A stretch of DNA of 64,000 nt from Devosia sp. SD17-2. Its GTDB lineage: Bacteria > Pseudomonadota > Alphaproteobacteria > Rhizobiales > Devosiaceae. The number at the start of each line of letters is the position of its first letter. The stretch's first letter is position 1. The notes beneath the pieces are model-generated. The model was not told the DNA's origin, did not search any database, and saw only the letters and a list, made by a program, of their open reading frames with translations. A program made the translations under genes and the position numbers. Location: NCBI RefSeq assembly GCF_029201565.1, contig NZ_CP104002.1, positions 1,877,001 to 1,941,000 of the forward strand, given 5' to 3'. Shown piece by piece: positions 28,470 through 37,025 of the stretch.

Positions 28470-29083
28470 CAGACTGTTTCCTTGCGTGCGGCAGCGAGGG
28501 CGCGTTCGACAAAGTCGAGACGATCCTGGCCCCAGAAGAGCTCGTCATTGACCACATAGGTCGGGGTGCCGAAGATGCCGCGCTGCTCGGCCTCGGCGAG
28601 ATTGGCGTGCCACTGGGCGATGATGTCGGCGTCCTGCGGGTCGCGGATAAACTGCTCGCCTTCCGTGCCCACCGTGGCTCGGGCAAATTCGCGCAAAGTG
28701 TCGAGATCGGCGATGTCGCGATCCTCGGCCCAGAGGCCGCGCTGGACGGCAAAGGAGAAGGCGAAAGCATCAAGGCCCGCGTTCTGCATGGCGATGACGG
28801 CTTGGGCGGCGATCTCGATGGTGCGGCAGGGATAGAATTTTGGCGTCAGGTTGAGCGGAATGCCGAGGTGTTCGCGCCAGCGGGTCAGCTCGACGGCGTG
28901 ATAGGCCTGGCGGCCCTCAGGGCGGGTGCGCAGCGGGATGCCGCCATTGGCTTCAATGATGCGAATGGGACGCAGGACCAGCCGAGCGCCGGTTTCGTCC
29001 GCAATGGCCTTGACGCGCTGGGCGCCGAAATAGGCCCAAGGGGAGGATATCCCGTAAAACACCTGAAGGTCGGGAATGCTCAT
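28469..29083 (-). CDS. DsbA-fold 2-hydroxychromene-2-carboxylate isomerase-like protein (GST kappa group)
   Basis: 204 aa thioredoxin-fold protein. VFYGISSPWAYFGAQRVKAIA gives the family active-site loop with Ser in place of the Cys of DsbA, and IFGTPTYVVNDELFWGQDRLDFVERAL is the C-terminal cis-Pro and signature region. Such proteins use glutathione to isomerise ring-cleavage products. ATG 29083 overlaps the stop of the flavin monooxygenase gene (ATGA); the open frame extends upstream only inside that gene. Suggests that the operon handles an aromatic or cyclic compound. Confidence 0.9.
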   Translation of the reverse strand: MSIPDLQVFYGISSPWAYFGAQRVKAIADETGARLVLRPIRIIEANGGIPLRTRPEGRQAYHAVELTRWREHLGIPLNLTPKFYPCRTIEIAAQAVIAMQNAGLDAFAFSFAVQRGLWAEDRDIADLDTLREFARATVGTEGEQFIRDPQDADIIAQWHANLAEAEQRGIFGTPTYVVNDELFWGQDRLDFVERALAAARKETV

Positions 29084-30531
29084 GCTGAAAAGTCCTCGTC
29101 GGCCTCGGTCCACTCGTCGCCGAGGAGTTCGGGCACGTCGTAGTCGAGGAAATTCTGAAGGTGGATGTCCCGGTCCTCCACGAAAATGGAGCGGGCAAGG
29201 GACTGGGCTAGCCGGGTCGCGCCCTCGCCGATCGAGGGGATGCCGCTGGTGATCTTTCCGTGGGTCATCACCGCCGGAAAGGCGAAGCAATAAATGTTCG
29301 AGATGGCGGCGGGGGCACCGTCGCGCGGCAGGAATTGGAAGCCCGGGCCGAGATAGGGCATGGCGGCGAGGCCTTCATTCTGCAGGTCTGCGGGCGGGGT
29401 GTAGGCGTCGGCCCAGCGTTTGACGTAAGGGTCGAGCGCGCGGAGCTCCGGGCGAACTGAGAAATCGATGGAAAAGCCGGTCGCGAAGATGATGAAATCG
29501 GCTTCGTAATTGCCCTTGGGCGTGGTGATCTCGATATGGTCGCCGTGCTCTGCGAGGGCCGAGACAGGGCTCGCGAAATGGAAGTGGGCGATGGCGTGGC
29601 GCGAGACGCGCAGCACGCTGTGGCGCGGGGCGGGCAGCTGGAAACGCTCACCTTCGGCCATGTAGCGCCACTTAGTCGCGTCGGGCAGGCCGAGGAAGCC
29701 ATAGGTCATGCCGCGGCTGCCGATGCCGGTGAACTTGTCGACGCGCGGCATGGTGGGGCGGCGGATGAAGATATCCACTCGGGCGGCGCCTGCCTCGAGA
29801 GCGGCAGCAGCATTGTCCATGGCGGAAGCGGCTGCGCCGACAACAGCGATGCGTTTTCCCGCGAGGCTGGCGACGTCAAATTCGTCCGAGCTGTGGGCGA
29901 CGCGGGCGGGCGAGATGGTTTTGGCGATGGCCGGGAGGGCCGGCTGGCCCAGGCCATCGATACCCGTGGCGAGGATGACGCGGCGCGCGAAAAACGTTTC
30001 GGTCTGGCCGTTGCGCAGGCGTGTGAGTTCGGTGAGGCCGTTGTCGAGGAGACTTAGCGCAGTGATCTCGGTGTCGTTGTCGACGGGCAGGCCGAGCACG
30101 CGGCGATACCAGATGAGATAGTCCATCCACATGGGGCGCGGCACGAGATGCATGGCGTCGAAAGCAGTCTCGCCGAACTGGGCCTCAAACCACGCGCGGA
30201 AGGTCAGCGCAGGAATGCCAAGGGCCGTGCCGGCGGCCTCCTTGCGGGTGCGCAGCGTTTCCATGCGCGCTGATGTGACCCATGGACCTTCGCGGTTTTC
30301 AGGGGCCTTGTCGAAGATGCGGATATTGGAGACGCCGATGTTGCGTAGCGCCGCTGCCGCCACGAGGCCGAGCATGCCGGCGCCGACAATGGCGACGTCG
30401 AGAACGGCCTGATCCTGATGCGCACGCGCGGGAATCCACTCCTTCGCCGGCAGGGCGAGCCATTTCAGCTCCTGGCGCAGGCGGAGTTCGAGCTGGTGCA
30501 GGCGGTGCTGGGAGTCAGGAAGGTGATGCAT
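29080..30531 (-). CDS. Flavin-dependent monooxygenase / NAD(P)-binding FAD oxidoreductase
   Basis: 483 aa. An FAD Rossmann motif starts near residue 45 (DVAIVGAGMLGLVAAAAL), and a second nucleotide-binding motif near residue 225 (KRIAVVGAAASAMDNAAAAL) with FIIFATGFSIDF, like the ATG motif of flavin-containing and Baeyer-Villiger monooxygenases. About 40 charged residues precede the flavin domain (LPDSQHRLHQLELRLRQELK). It is the first gene of the minus-strand operon that runs to 21209. Oxygenation of the imported substrate is plausible. Confidence 0.87.
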   Translation of the reverse strand: MHHLPDSQHRLHQLELRLRQELKWLALPAKEWIPARAHQDQAVLDVAIVGAGMLGLVAAAALRNIGVSNIRIFDKAPENREGPWVTSARMETLRTRKEAAGTALGIPALTFRAWFEAQFGETAFDAMHLVPRPMWMDYLIWYRRVLGLPVDNDTEITALSLLDNGLTELTRLRNGQTETFFARRVILATGIDGLGQPALPAIAKTISPARVAHSSDEFDVASLAGKRIAVVGAAASAMDNAAAALEAGAARVDIFIRRPTMPRVDKFTGIGSRGMTYGFLGLPDATKWRYMAEGERFQLPAPRHSVLRVSRHAIAHFHFASPVSALAEHGDHIEITTPKGNYEADFIIFATGFSIDFSVRPELRALDPYVKRWADAYTPPADLQNEGLAAMPYLGPGFQFLPRDGAPAAISNIYCFAFPAVMTHGKITSGIPSIGEGATRLAQSLARSIFVEDRDIHLQNFLDYDVPELLGDEWTEADEDFSA

Positions 30532-30548
30532 TGCGCTGCAATATGCAT
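30526..30548 (-). promoter_or_regulatory. Palindrome over the start codon of the monooxygenase gene (possible operator)
   Basis: An imperfect inverted repeat with ATGCAT ends (30526-30531 and 30543-30548) and inner TTGC/GCAA arms spans the start codon at 30531. No clear -10/-35 pair was recognised with certainty. It could be an operator for the operon's LysR regulator or another repressor. Confidence 0.3.
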
Positions 30549-30733
30549 CTTTCGCATTCTCAAGGCGATATTATGCAAGAGACGAATTTTCTGACTCTTC
30601 GACCGCGCACGCAAATTCGTTCCGCCGCTGGCGATGCGGAGGCTGGGACGAGCTTCATGGCATGTGCGGACGTAGCCGGCGCCCGTGGGGCACCGGTAAA
30701 AGCGATTAGGTTATAAGGTGTTAGGCGGGTGCG

Positions 30734-31282
30734 CTAACCCAGACTATCGCGAAAATCGTTGAGGCCCGCATCAACGGACGAGGGTGCGTCGATCCACTCT
30801 TTCATCGGTTCACCGGTGGCCGGGTCGCGGGAGGGTATGGGGAGCATCATGATGCGCTTCACTGCTTCGCGATGGCCCGCCTTATCGAGATGGGCCTCCT
30901 GGACATTGTCCCAGTCCCGGCCGTCAGGGTAGCCGCCGACCATTTTGATGTCGTCGGACTGGCCGACCATGGCATGGGAGACGCCGGCCGGGAGCACGAT
31001 GACATCACAAGCCTCGATGCGCACCCTGATCCCGCCGATGCCGAAGAGGTCGACCTCCATCCAGCCGGCGGCGCAGCCGAGGCATTCATGGGTGGTCGAG
31101 TGGAAGTGCGGGTAGGTATAGACGCCGGGATAGCGCCAGTTGTTGAGCCAGCCATTGGAGCGGAAGAGGGCCGTCATGGCGTCCTCGCCGCCGCCGGGCA
31201 GGGCCCCGCGATGGACCAGAAGGGGAAAGCGGCTGTTCGGCAACAGGCCGACGGGCTTTGACCAGTGCTGTTCGGTCTTCAT
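30734..31282 (-). CDS. Cupin domain protein (YjlB-like)
   Basis: 182 aa single-domain cupin. The metal-binding motifs are YPHFHSTTHECLG (His, His, Glu) and VIVLPAGVSHAMVG (third His) near residues 58-68 and 94-106. GGYPDGRDWDN after the barrel is typical of the YjlB group, whose function is not established. It stands alone between the monooxygenase operon and the PilZ gene, the latter 93 bp upstream. Confidence 0.88.
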   Translation of the reverse strand: MKTEQHWSKPVGLLPNSRFPLLVHRGALPGGGEDAMTALFRSNGWLNNWRYPGVYTYPHFHSTTHECLGCAAGWMEVDLFGIGGIRVRIEACDVIVLPAGVSHAMVGQSDDIKMVGGYPDGRDWDNVQEAHLDKAGHREAVKRIMMLPIPSRDPATGEPMKEWIDAPSSVDAGLNDFRDSLG

Positions 31283-31375
31283 GGTAACGCTCCCTCTGCG
31301 ATGCCCAGGACTTCTCCATAGTGGCGCTAAAGCGGCGCGCTTGGAAGAGGGGGAAACGGTCGCCTGGGCAGCGGC

Positions 31376-31627
31376 TCAGGCAGAGAAGCGCAGGCCGATG
31401 CGGGTGCCGCGTTGCCAGACCAGATCGCAGGGCCGGGTGACCGTGCCGATCTCGAGCGCGACGGGGCCGGACAGCGTGGTTTTTTTTGGCACGCTGAGCA
31501 TGATGCCCGAGAGCGAGACATTGACGATGGTGGCGGGAATGCGTGAGCCCGCAGCAATAATCGTGCCCGGCCCCCGCAAGGCAGGGGGCGTGCGCGGTTC
31601 ATTGCGTCGGTCGGGGTGGGTGTCCAT
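31376..31627 (-). CDS. PilZ domain protein (predicted c-di-GMP binding)
   Basis: 83 aa, nearly all one PilZ domain. The c-di-GMP binding motif is visible as DRRNEPR (R-x-x-x-R) at the start, then NVSLSGIMLSV ([D/N]-x-S-x-x-G). ATG 31627 is used; an open frame upstream overlaps the next small gene and lacks PilZ features. It lies 14 bp after the 79-aa protein gene, probably in one transcript with the von Willebrand A gene cluster. Confidence 0.85.
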   Translation of the reverse strand: MDTHPDRRNEPRTPPALRGPGTIIAAGSRIPATIVNVSLSGIMLSVPKKTTLSGPVALEIGTVTRPCDLVWQRGTRIGLRFSA

Positions 31628-31641
31628 GACTATGCTGTGCC

Positions 31642-31881
31642 TCAAATTTCCGAACGCACGCTGAATAGGTTCGGTCGATTTGTCTGCAGTTTTGTCATGG
31701 TGAGGCAGGCGCCAGGGGAGACCGTCAGAGGATGCACGCCGGCGAAGACCAGCTCTTCGCGAGCGCGTTTGAGAATTTTTGCAGCCTCGGCGATGGATTG
31801 GCGAGGCTCCAAAATATCCGGACTGTCGTGGCCGATTGGGAAGACGTGATGCTGCGAGTACTCTTCCCGGCACCATAGCAT
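31642..31881 (-). CDS. Small hypothetical protein
   Basis: 79 aa (MLWCREEYSQHHVFPIG...). No family was recognised. Support for being real: AAAGGTGGG stands before the ATG at the right spacing, and the ATG overlaps the stop codon of the upstream secreted-protein gene (ATGA). It has no signal peptide or membrane segment; the middle looks helical (IAEAAKILKRAREELVFAG). Confidence 0.5.
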   Translation of the reverse strand: MLWCREEYSQHHVFPIGHDSPDILEPRQSIAEAAKILKRAREELVFAGVHPLTVSPGACLTMTKLQTNRPNLFSVRSEI

Positions 31882-32609
31882 CAACCCACCTTTCTTGCGG
31901 TGAACGGGGTTACCGTTCGGCACTGCATCTGGTTGAGAATGGCGAGGGCTGCGGCGTCGGCATTGGTGGCGGAGATATCGAAGTCGAAGGTGCTTGAGCC
32001 TTTGATTTCGGTCGGGCTGATCAGCTGCAGGGTCCAGATGACACTGGCGCCTGACGCGCCGGATTGACCGGAGAGGCTCTTATCGACCACGACGCCGCGC
32101 CAGTTGTGATTGCCTGAATGGCTCCAGGTCACCATTCCCCGCGCTTCTGCCATCAGTTTGTCGGGGCTGAACGAACCGCCCCATTTGATCTCACGGGTTT
32201 CGCCGCTGATCTGGCCGGGCACGGACTGGCCCATCATGGCAAAGAGGGGGCAGGCGGTCGTGTCGGTGGTGCCCACCGTGATGCGCCATTGCCCATCCTG
32301 AGGTATGAGCGGCATCTCAAGATGCACCGGGCAATGACCAGGCCCGCCATGCGCAGCGTCGATCTGCGCAGGTGTTTTGTTGCTCCAGAAGTACTCGCCG
32401 GCACGTGTTACCAATGTCAGGCTCGCCGCATCCCTGGGCGCCTTGACCCCCATGGTCATCTCAAAATCGGCGATGGTTTTGCCGGTCATGTGGCAGAGAC
32501 ATCCGCCTTCGCCACACATGGCGATTTGCAGGTGCTGGGCCTGGGCCGGTTGGGCGAAGCCGAAGGCCAGAGCGAAAGCGAAGAGGGCCGACGTGAGAAA
32601 GTTGCGCAT
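31881..32609 (-). CDS. Exported protein of unknown function with N-terminal Cys cluster
   Basis: 242 aa. A Sec signal peptide MRNFLTSALFAFALAFGFAQPAQAQ is clear. The mature protein begins near HLQIAMCGEGGCLCHMTG, a C-x4-C-x-C cluster, with further Cys in GHCPVHL, TTACPLF and QMQCRTV, suggesting disulphides or metal binding in the periplasm. I do not recognise a family. ATG 32609 is preferred to 32624 because the signal peptide begins there. It follows the von Willebrand A gene by 11 bp. Confidence 0.75.
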   Translation of the reverse strand: MRNFLTSALFAFALAFGFAQPAQAQHLQIAMCGEGGCLCHMTGKTIADFEMTMGVKAPRDAASLTLVTRAGEYFWSNKTPAQIDAAHGGPGHCPVHLEMPLIPQDGQWRITVGTTDTTACPLFAMMGQSVPGQISGETREIKWGGSFSPDKLMAEARGMVTWSHSGNHNWRGVVVDKSLSGQSGASGASVIWTLQLISPTEIKGSSTFDFDISATNADAAALAILNQMQCRTVTPFTARKVG

Positions 32610-32620
32610 GACCGATCCTT

Positions 32621-35563
32621 TCACGGCTTACTGAAGAGCCACTGCATCACGTCCTCCGGGGAGCGGTCGCCGAGATCGATGGGGATATCCTCATCGAACG
32701 TGCTGCTGGCCGGGGCAGAGACGGATGCGGTCTGCGCCTCTGAGACGAGACGAATGCGGGCGAGCAGCGGGTCGGCTGCGATCTCTATGGGGCTGGGGCA
32801 ATCCACCATGGCACCGGAAGGTGGGGCCCCCATGCGGCATTGCACCGGCCCGATGTCGAGCGAGAGCTGCTCGCATGCCGCGCCAAGCATGGCGCTGACG
32901 ATCCCCGCCCCATAATTTCCTGTCGTGATAATTTCCATCACCAAGGGCTCATTGCTGATGACCTGCGAGACCGGTTGCCCATTGCTGGTCGCGGATAGTG
33001 GCGCATAGGCGGTAAATGTTTCGCCCGACGGGTTGTCCAGTTCAAACTTGACGAAGCAGGCGCTGCCGAACTGGCTGGTCGAGGTGGTCCTGATGTGGAT
33101 CGCATCGCCGACGCTGTCCGGGCTGGCTGCGGCCAGAGCCCCTGTGCCGCCAATGGTCAGGCTGTCTCCGAGAACAGCAAAGGCCGCTTCGGACAGCGGC
33201 CCCTGATCACGCATCATGCAGAGCGCGTTTGCGCCGATTATCCGGCACGGTCCGTTCGATGCCAGCCACTGCCGCGGATTGAGCTCAATGGTCTGCCGCT
33301 GTCCGGCTTCATCAGAGAAAAAACTGGCGCTGGGAAGATCGCTGCGTGCACCGCCAGCGGTCTCGTAAAAGAAGGGCTCGCTCAGGGCCCAGGCGTTGGG
33401 GAGCACGACGGATATGCCGCTGGCTTGATGGCTGAAGGCGCAACCCTGGCTTTGCGTGCATTTAAAGGCTGCCGGGTCGGCGTCAACGGCGGCGAGATCC
33501 CCGCCGGTGTTTGCGGCGGCCGACAGATCGACAAAGTCGGATGGCGCGGGGCCATGCACGGCCTCCCGCATTTCAGCGAGGGATGGCGGCTCGTACCCAT
33601 CGGGCCACATGAGCACGCTCATGCCCAGGGCGCCGGAGGAGAGTGAACCGGCATAGCCAATGCCATAGGGTCGCAAGAAGAGCGTCATCGGCTCGGGGAT
33701 CGGCGCGCCAACGTCAAAAGTAAGGCGGAGTGCATCGTCCTCGATCCGGCTCTCGGTAAAGTGCCCTTTCCGGCCTGCGACCTGCGGGCCAGCCAGCATT
33801 TCTCCGGCGACCCACCCCCCGCTGACCGGCGCCCCCGGTCCGGACTGGTCGAGGGTCAGGACCAGCAATTGATCAGCGCCCGCCTGCACCTGATAAGGCG
33901 GCACGCCGATGACCTGCCAGGGTCCCGATAAGCTCGTCGCAGCTGCTTCTTCATCGCCGCCGCCGACAACGGGAATGATGAAATTGTTGTCCTGGCCCGG
34001 GTAGATTTCGACAATTGCACTGAACTCGGTTTCGCCCGGCCCCGTGGCGGAGACGCGATATCGACCCGGTTCAAACTCATTGTCCCAGACGGCGAGATCG
34101 GAGATTGGCGCGTAGGCCTCCTGCATCATGTCCGGATCGAGCGGGATTGCGTCCCACCAAAGCGGGATTTGCGGGTAATTGTCTGGTATGCGGAAGGTTG
34201 CCCGGACCATTGGCATGGCGTCCTGTCCGGGCGCGGCCTGCGTCGCCGCAGCGGCCTGTGCGGCCAGCTGGGAAGAACTGGTCTGGTCTGCGTCCTCGTA
34301 GGGAACACCGACGCCGAACGTGCGGGAGAACAGGATCTCCTTGCCATTCGCGGACAGATAGCGAAGCTCGTAAATGCCGGGATTGGTGGGGGCTGTCAGG
34401 CGCATGGTTTGCGTTGCGGCATTGCTCATGGGGTAGCCCCAATCGCCGTCATACTGTTCCGGCGAAGCCCCCGGCTGGGCTATGACAATCCTCTCGCTGA
34501 TCTGGTTGGGGCCACGCCAGGTGAACGCAAACCGGCTTCCCGGTTCGACCGAGCCAATGACATCAAAGCCACTGGAAGGCGGGACCACCTCGATGGGCTG
34601 ACGGGCGATGATGCCTTGCCCGGCGACAGAGAGGATGAGGTCATACTCGCCGGGCTCCAGCGGCGCGCGTTTGGTGAAGGGATTGTTGCCGAAATCGCCG
34701 CCCCCGATAACACCGTAGGACTGACTGACATCAGGCTGGTTCTCACCGCGCCGCGTAAAGCCCGCATAATCAACATTGCGGGCACTGCCCTGATAGCCGA
34801 TACGGTAGGTGTACCCGGCCTCGGCCTTGGGCCCGATATCGAAGAAGGCTTCAACCACCGGCTCTGGTGCAGGCTCAACGGCAGGGGCTGGCTCAACCTG
34901 TGCCACCTGCCGCAACGCATCGGCCAGTTCCTGACCCGTCTGGGGCGTGAGCAGCAACCCACCGGTGGCGTCCGTCACGCAGGCCATGACTTCACCTTCC
35001 TCTCGGGTCAGGCCAAAGCCCACTACATGAGCCCGAATGGCGATGCCTTCATTGGCCAATTGTGCGGCCAGCGCGCAGGGATCGGCCTCGCAGGTTTCAA
35101 GGCCATCGGTGACGAGGATGATGTCGGCGGATTCTGCTGTCGGCGGGATCATGGACGCAGCGAGCGCCAGCGAGTCCGTGATGGGCGTCATACCACGCGG
35201 GTTGAGCCGGTTGAGGCGGGTAGAGAGCGCGCGCGGATCACTGATCCCGACGTCCGCCACGACTTCGATATCGCTGCAATCGCCGCGCCTGTTATGGCCA
35301 TAGGCGATGACGCCAAGAGGGATGGTGTTGTCGCGGCTGACGAAGAAATCGCCGATGACTTCGCGGGCAATTTCCACCTTGCTGATGCCACCATCGAGTT
35401 GGCCCCACATGGAGCCCGAAGCGTCATAGATCAGGATGGAGGCGCTGTTGTCCTGTTGCGCCACAGCTGGTGTCCAGCCGGTCAATGCGCTGAACGCGCC
35501 TATGAATGCAAAGCAGGCTATTGTTCCGCTTCGATCAAAACGCCTCGGGTTCTGTACAGTCAC
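32621..35563 (-). CDS. Exported von Willebrand factor A domain protein
   Basis: 980 aa. The GTG at 35563 is chosen as start because GGGAGGTGG lies just upstream; a TTG at 35590 is the only earlier option. Signal peptide RSGTIACFAFIGAF...TPAVAQ. The vWA domain, about residues 40-220, has the MIDAS motif IYDASGSMWG, plus TPITDSLALAA and IILVTDGLETCEADPC. A Pro/Glu linker (VEPAPAVEPAPEPVVE) leads to beta-rich repeats through to the C-terminus. No membrane anchor is obvious, so it is probably periplasmic. The first gene of a set with an exported Cys protein and a PilZ protein; function unknown. Confidence 0.88.
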   Translation of the reverse strand: MTVQNPRRFDRSGTIACFAFIGAFSALTGWTPAVAQQDNSASILIYDASGSMWGQLDGGISKVEIAREVIGDFFVSRDNTIPLGVIAYGHNRRGDCSDIEVVADVGISDPRALSTRLNRLNPRGMTPITDSLALAASMIPPTAESADIILVTDGLETCEADPCALAAQLANEGIAIRAHVVGFGLTREEGEVMACVTDATGGLLLTPQTGQELADALRQVAQVEPAPAVEPAPEPVVEAFFDIGPKAEAGYTYRIGYQGSARNVDYAGFTRRGENQPDVSQSYGVIGGGDFGNNPFTKRAPLEPGEYDLILSVAGQGIIARQPIEVVPPSSGFDVIGSVEPGSRFAFTWRGPNQISERIVIAQPGASPEQYDGDWGYPMSNAATQTMRLTAPTNPGIYELRYLSANGKEILFSRTFGVGVPYEDADQTSSSQLAAQAAAATQAAPGQDAMPMVRATFRIPDNYPQIPLWWDAIPLDPDMMQEAYAPISDLAVWDNEFEPGRYRVSATGPGETEFSAIVEIYPGQDNNFIIPVVGGGDEEAAATSLSGPWQVIGVPPYQVQAGADQLLVLTLDQSGPGAPVSGGWVAGEMLAGPQVAGRKGHFTESRIEDDALRLTFDVGAPIPEPMTLFLRPYGIGYAGSLSSGALGMSVLMWPDGYEPPSLAEMREAVHGPAPSDFVDLSAAANTGGDLAAVDADPAAFKCTQSQGCAFSHQASGISVVLPNAWALSEPFFYETAGGARSDLPSASFFSDEAGQRQTIELNPRQWLASNGPCRIIGANALCMMRDQGPLSEAAFAVLGDSLTIGGTGALAAASPDSVGDAIHIRTTSTSQFGSACFVKFELDNPSGETFTAYAPLSATSNGQPVSQVISNEPLVMEIITTGNYGAGIVSAMLGAACEQLSLDIGPVQCRMGAPPSGAMVDCPSPIEIAADPLLARIRLVSEAQTASVSAPASSTFDEDIPIDLGDRSPEDVMQWLFSKP

Positions 35564-35706
35564 GCGTCCCACCTCCCATTGGCGAACCAAACATCCGGCT
35601 CGTCAAAAACTGCCCCAGGCGAAAATCTAGGCGGGGCGATCTGGTGCGTCTTGGGGAGAGCGGCACCAAATCCGGGGAGGGCGGCACAATCTGGCGTCGA
35701 AAGACT

Positions 35707-36663
35707 TCAGCGCAGGCGGGAAAGGGCGCGAACGTCTTTGGGTGTCATGCCGTAGACACGGCGGAACCGGATGTTGAACCAGGAGAGGTCGCCAAACCCG
35801 ACACGCATGGCGATGCCGGAAATACTGCTTCCGCCATTGCGCGGATCACTGAGCAATCGATAAGCCAGCGCCAGCCGCCGGTGAGCGACGAAGTCACCAA
35901 ACGTTGTGCCTTCTCCGGCAAAGAGGGCCCGCAGATAGCGCAAGCTGATCTTGTGACGCGTGGCGATCCGTTCCGGCGACAGGTCGGGCGCGGTCAGATG
36001 GTTTTCAATGTCGGCCTTGATGGCTTTGAGCCGAGCCGCCCGGACGCCGCGGCCGGCTGCAATCTCGGCCGCCTCCCGGGTGGCGCCCAGCGCCATCAGG
36101 GCAAGGTCCTGCACATGGTTGGCACATTGCGCCGCCTCGTCTGGCCCGAGTTCGGAGAGCTCCACATGAAGGCTTCGGGCATAATTGAAAAACAGGCGCC
36201 ATTGCGGCGTCAGAGGAGCCGTCCCGCGCAGCATGGCATTGAGCCCGGATGTTGCCGATGTCAGCTGTGCCCGCGGGAGGGAGACATAGAACCCCTCCGA
36301 CGGCTGACCATGAAACTGGATAATACCGGGAACGTCGCCTGGGTCTGCATAGACCAGCCCGGAGCGCAGCTCGCTCCGCGCGCCGCCGCGCTGCTCGATG
36401 GAGCAGCTGCCTGACAGGGGAATGTGGAACATGACATTGTCGTCTGTGTCAGCGGCGTGGGCTGTCGTGCGGATCGCAGTCGAGGCCGAATGACGGCCAT
36501 GACCAAGGATCAGATTGGGCAACACGCCGATTGACGTTTCCGATATGAAAGAATTCTCGTCCTCAGGAACAAAGTCGACCTTGGTGATCGCCGCAATGAC
36601 GCTTTGAAATTCTTCCACGCGTCGAGACGCATCGTAATCTTGCGATCGAATGGAGAGAAGCAT
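35707..36663 (-). CDS. AraC family transcriptional regulator
   Basis: 318 aa. The C-terminal AraC/XylS DNA-binding domain is clear: SPERIATRHKISLRYLRALFAGEGTTFGDFVAHRRLALAYRLL, then ISGIAMRVGFGDLSWFNIRFRRVYGMTPKDVR. The N-terminal half resembles the AraC-binding-like domain (VMFHIPLSGSCSIEQRGG). ATG 36663 has GAGGG 7 bases upstream; the GTG at 36669 is less likely. It is 143 bp upstream of the von Willebrand A gene and in the same direction, so it might regulate that cluster. Direct repeats in its leader suggest autoregulation. Confidence 0.93.
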   Translation of the reverse strand: MLLSIRSQDYDASRRVEEFQSVIAAITKVDFVPEDENSFISETSIGVLPNLILGHGRHSASTAIRTTAHAADTDDNVMFHIPLSGSCSIEQRGGARSELRSGLVYADPGDVPGIIQFHGQPSEGFYVSLPRAQLTSATSGLNAMLRGTAPLTPQWRLFFNYARSLHVELSELGPDEAAQCANHVQDLALMALGATREAAEIAAGRGVRAARLKAIKADIENHLTAPDLSPERIATRHKISLRYLRALFAGEGTTFGDFVAHRRLALAYRLLSDPRNGGSSISGIAMRVGFGDLSWFNIRFRRVYGMTPKDVRALSRLR

Positions 36664-36673
36664 CAGCACACCC

Positions 36674-36738
36674 TCGCGATTGGATGGTTCCCAGAACTTG
36701 GCAGGCTTCAGAATTATATATTAAGTCACGATTGGATG
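36674..36738 (-). promoter_or_regulatory. Direct repeats and AT-rich promoter region of the AraC-type gene
   Basis: Two 13 bp direct repeats, TCGCGATTGGATG (36674-36686) and TCACGATTGGATG (36726-36738), differ at one base and lie 52 bp apart, close to five helical turns. Between them is the AT-rich stretch ATTATATATTAA (36713-36724), a likely -10 region for the minus strand. The proximal copy touches the ribosome binding site of the AraC gene. The layout suggests an autoregulatory pair of binding sites. Confidence 0.5.
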
Positions 36739-37025
36739 TACTTGTCGATGTGTGGGCGCTTACTGCTCCCGAGTGCCCTTAATTGCGAACGTTTCCGCGC
36801 GGGTCTGTGGCAGGTCTGGACCACTGCATGACGGCGCCTTTCCGACTGCGTTGGCGGGGTAGGGCGCTGAGCAAATTGGTCAGTGCAGTGGTCGCGCGAT
36901 CGGTCCGCGCGCCAGCGTCAAAGGCTGTTTTCGGAGTGCCATAGGGCCGTGCCATTAGTGTTGCTCAAGACGCGAGGGGGCGGCGGCATGTTGGTACTGC
37001 GCGGTCACCGATGTTCTGGTGATGG
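36739..37025. other. Intergenic region without recognised gene
   Basis: This stretch lies between the AraC leader and the 3' end of the DUF1850 gene. Short open frames on the plus strand here have no family features, no good ribosome site and poor codon usage. No hairpin terminator for the DUF1850 gene was recognised with certainty. Confidence 0.5.

Noticed and set aside
34169..35755. 528-codon plus-strand frame opposite the vWA gene
   Set aside because: Shadow of the vWA frame; the minus-strand frame has MIDAS motif and signal peptide.
36604..36831. Short plus-strand frame overlapping the AraC gene start
   Set aside because: No ribosome site, no family features, overlaps the regulator's coding and control region.
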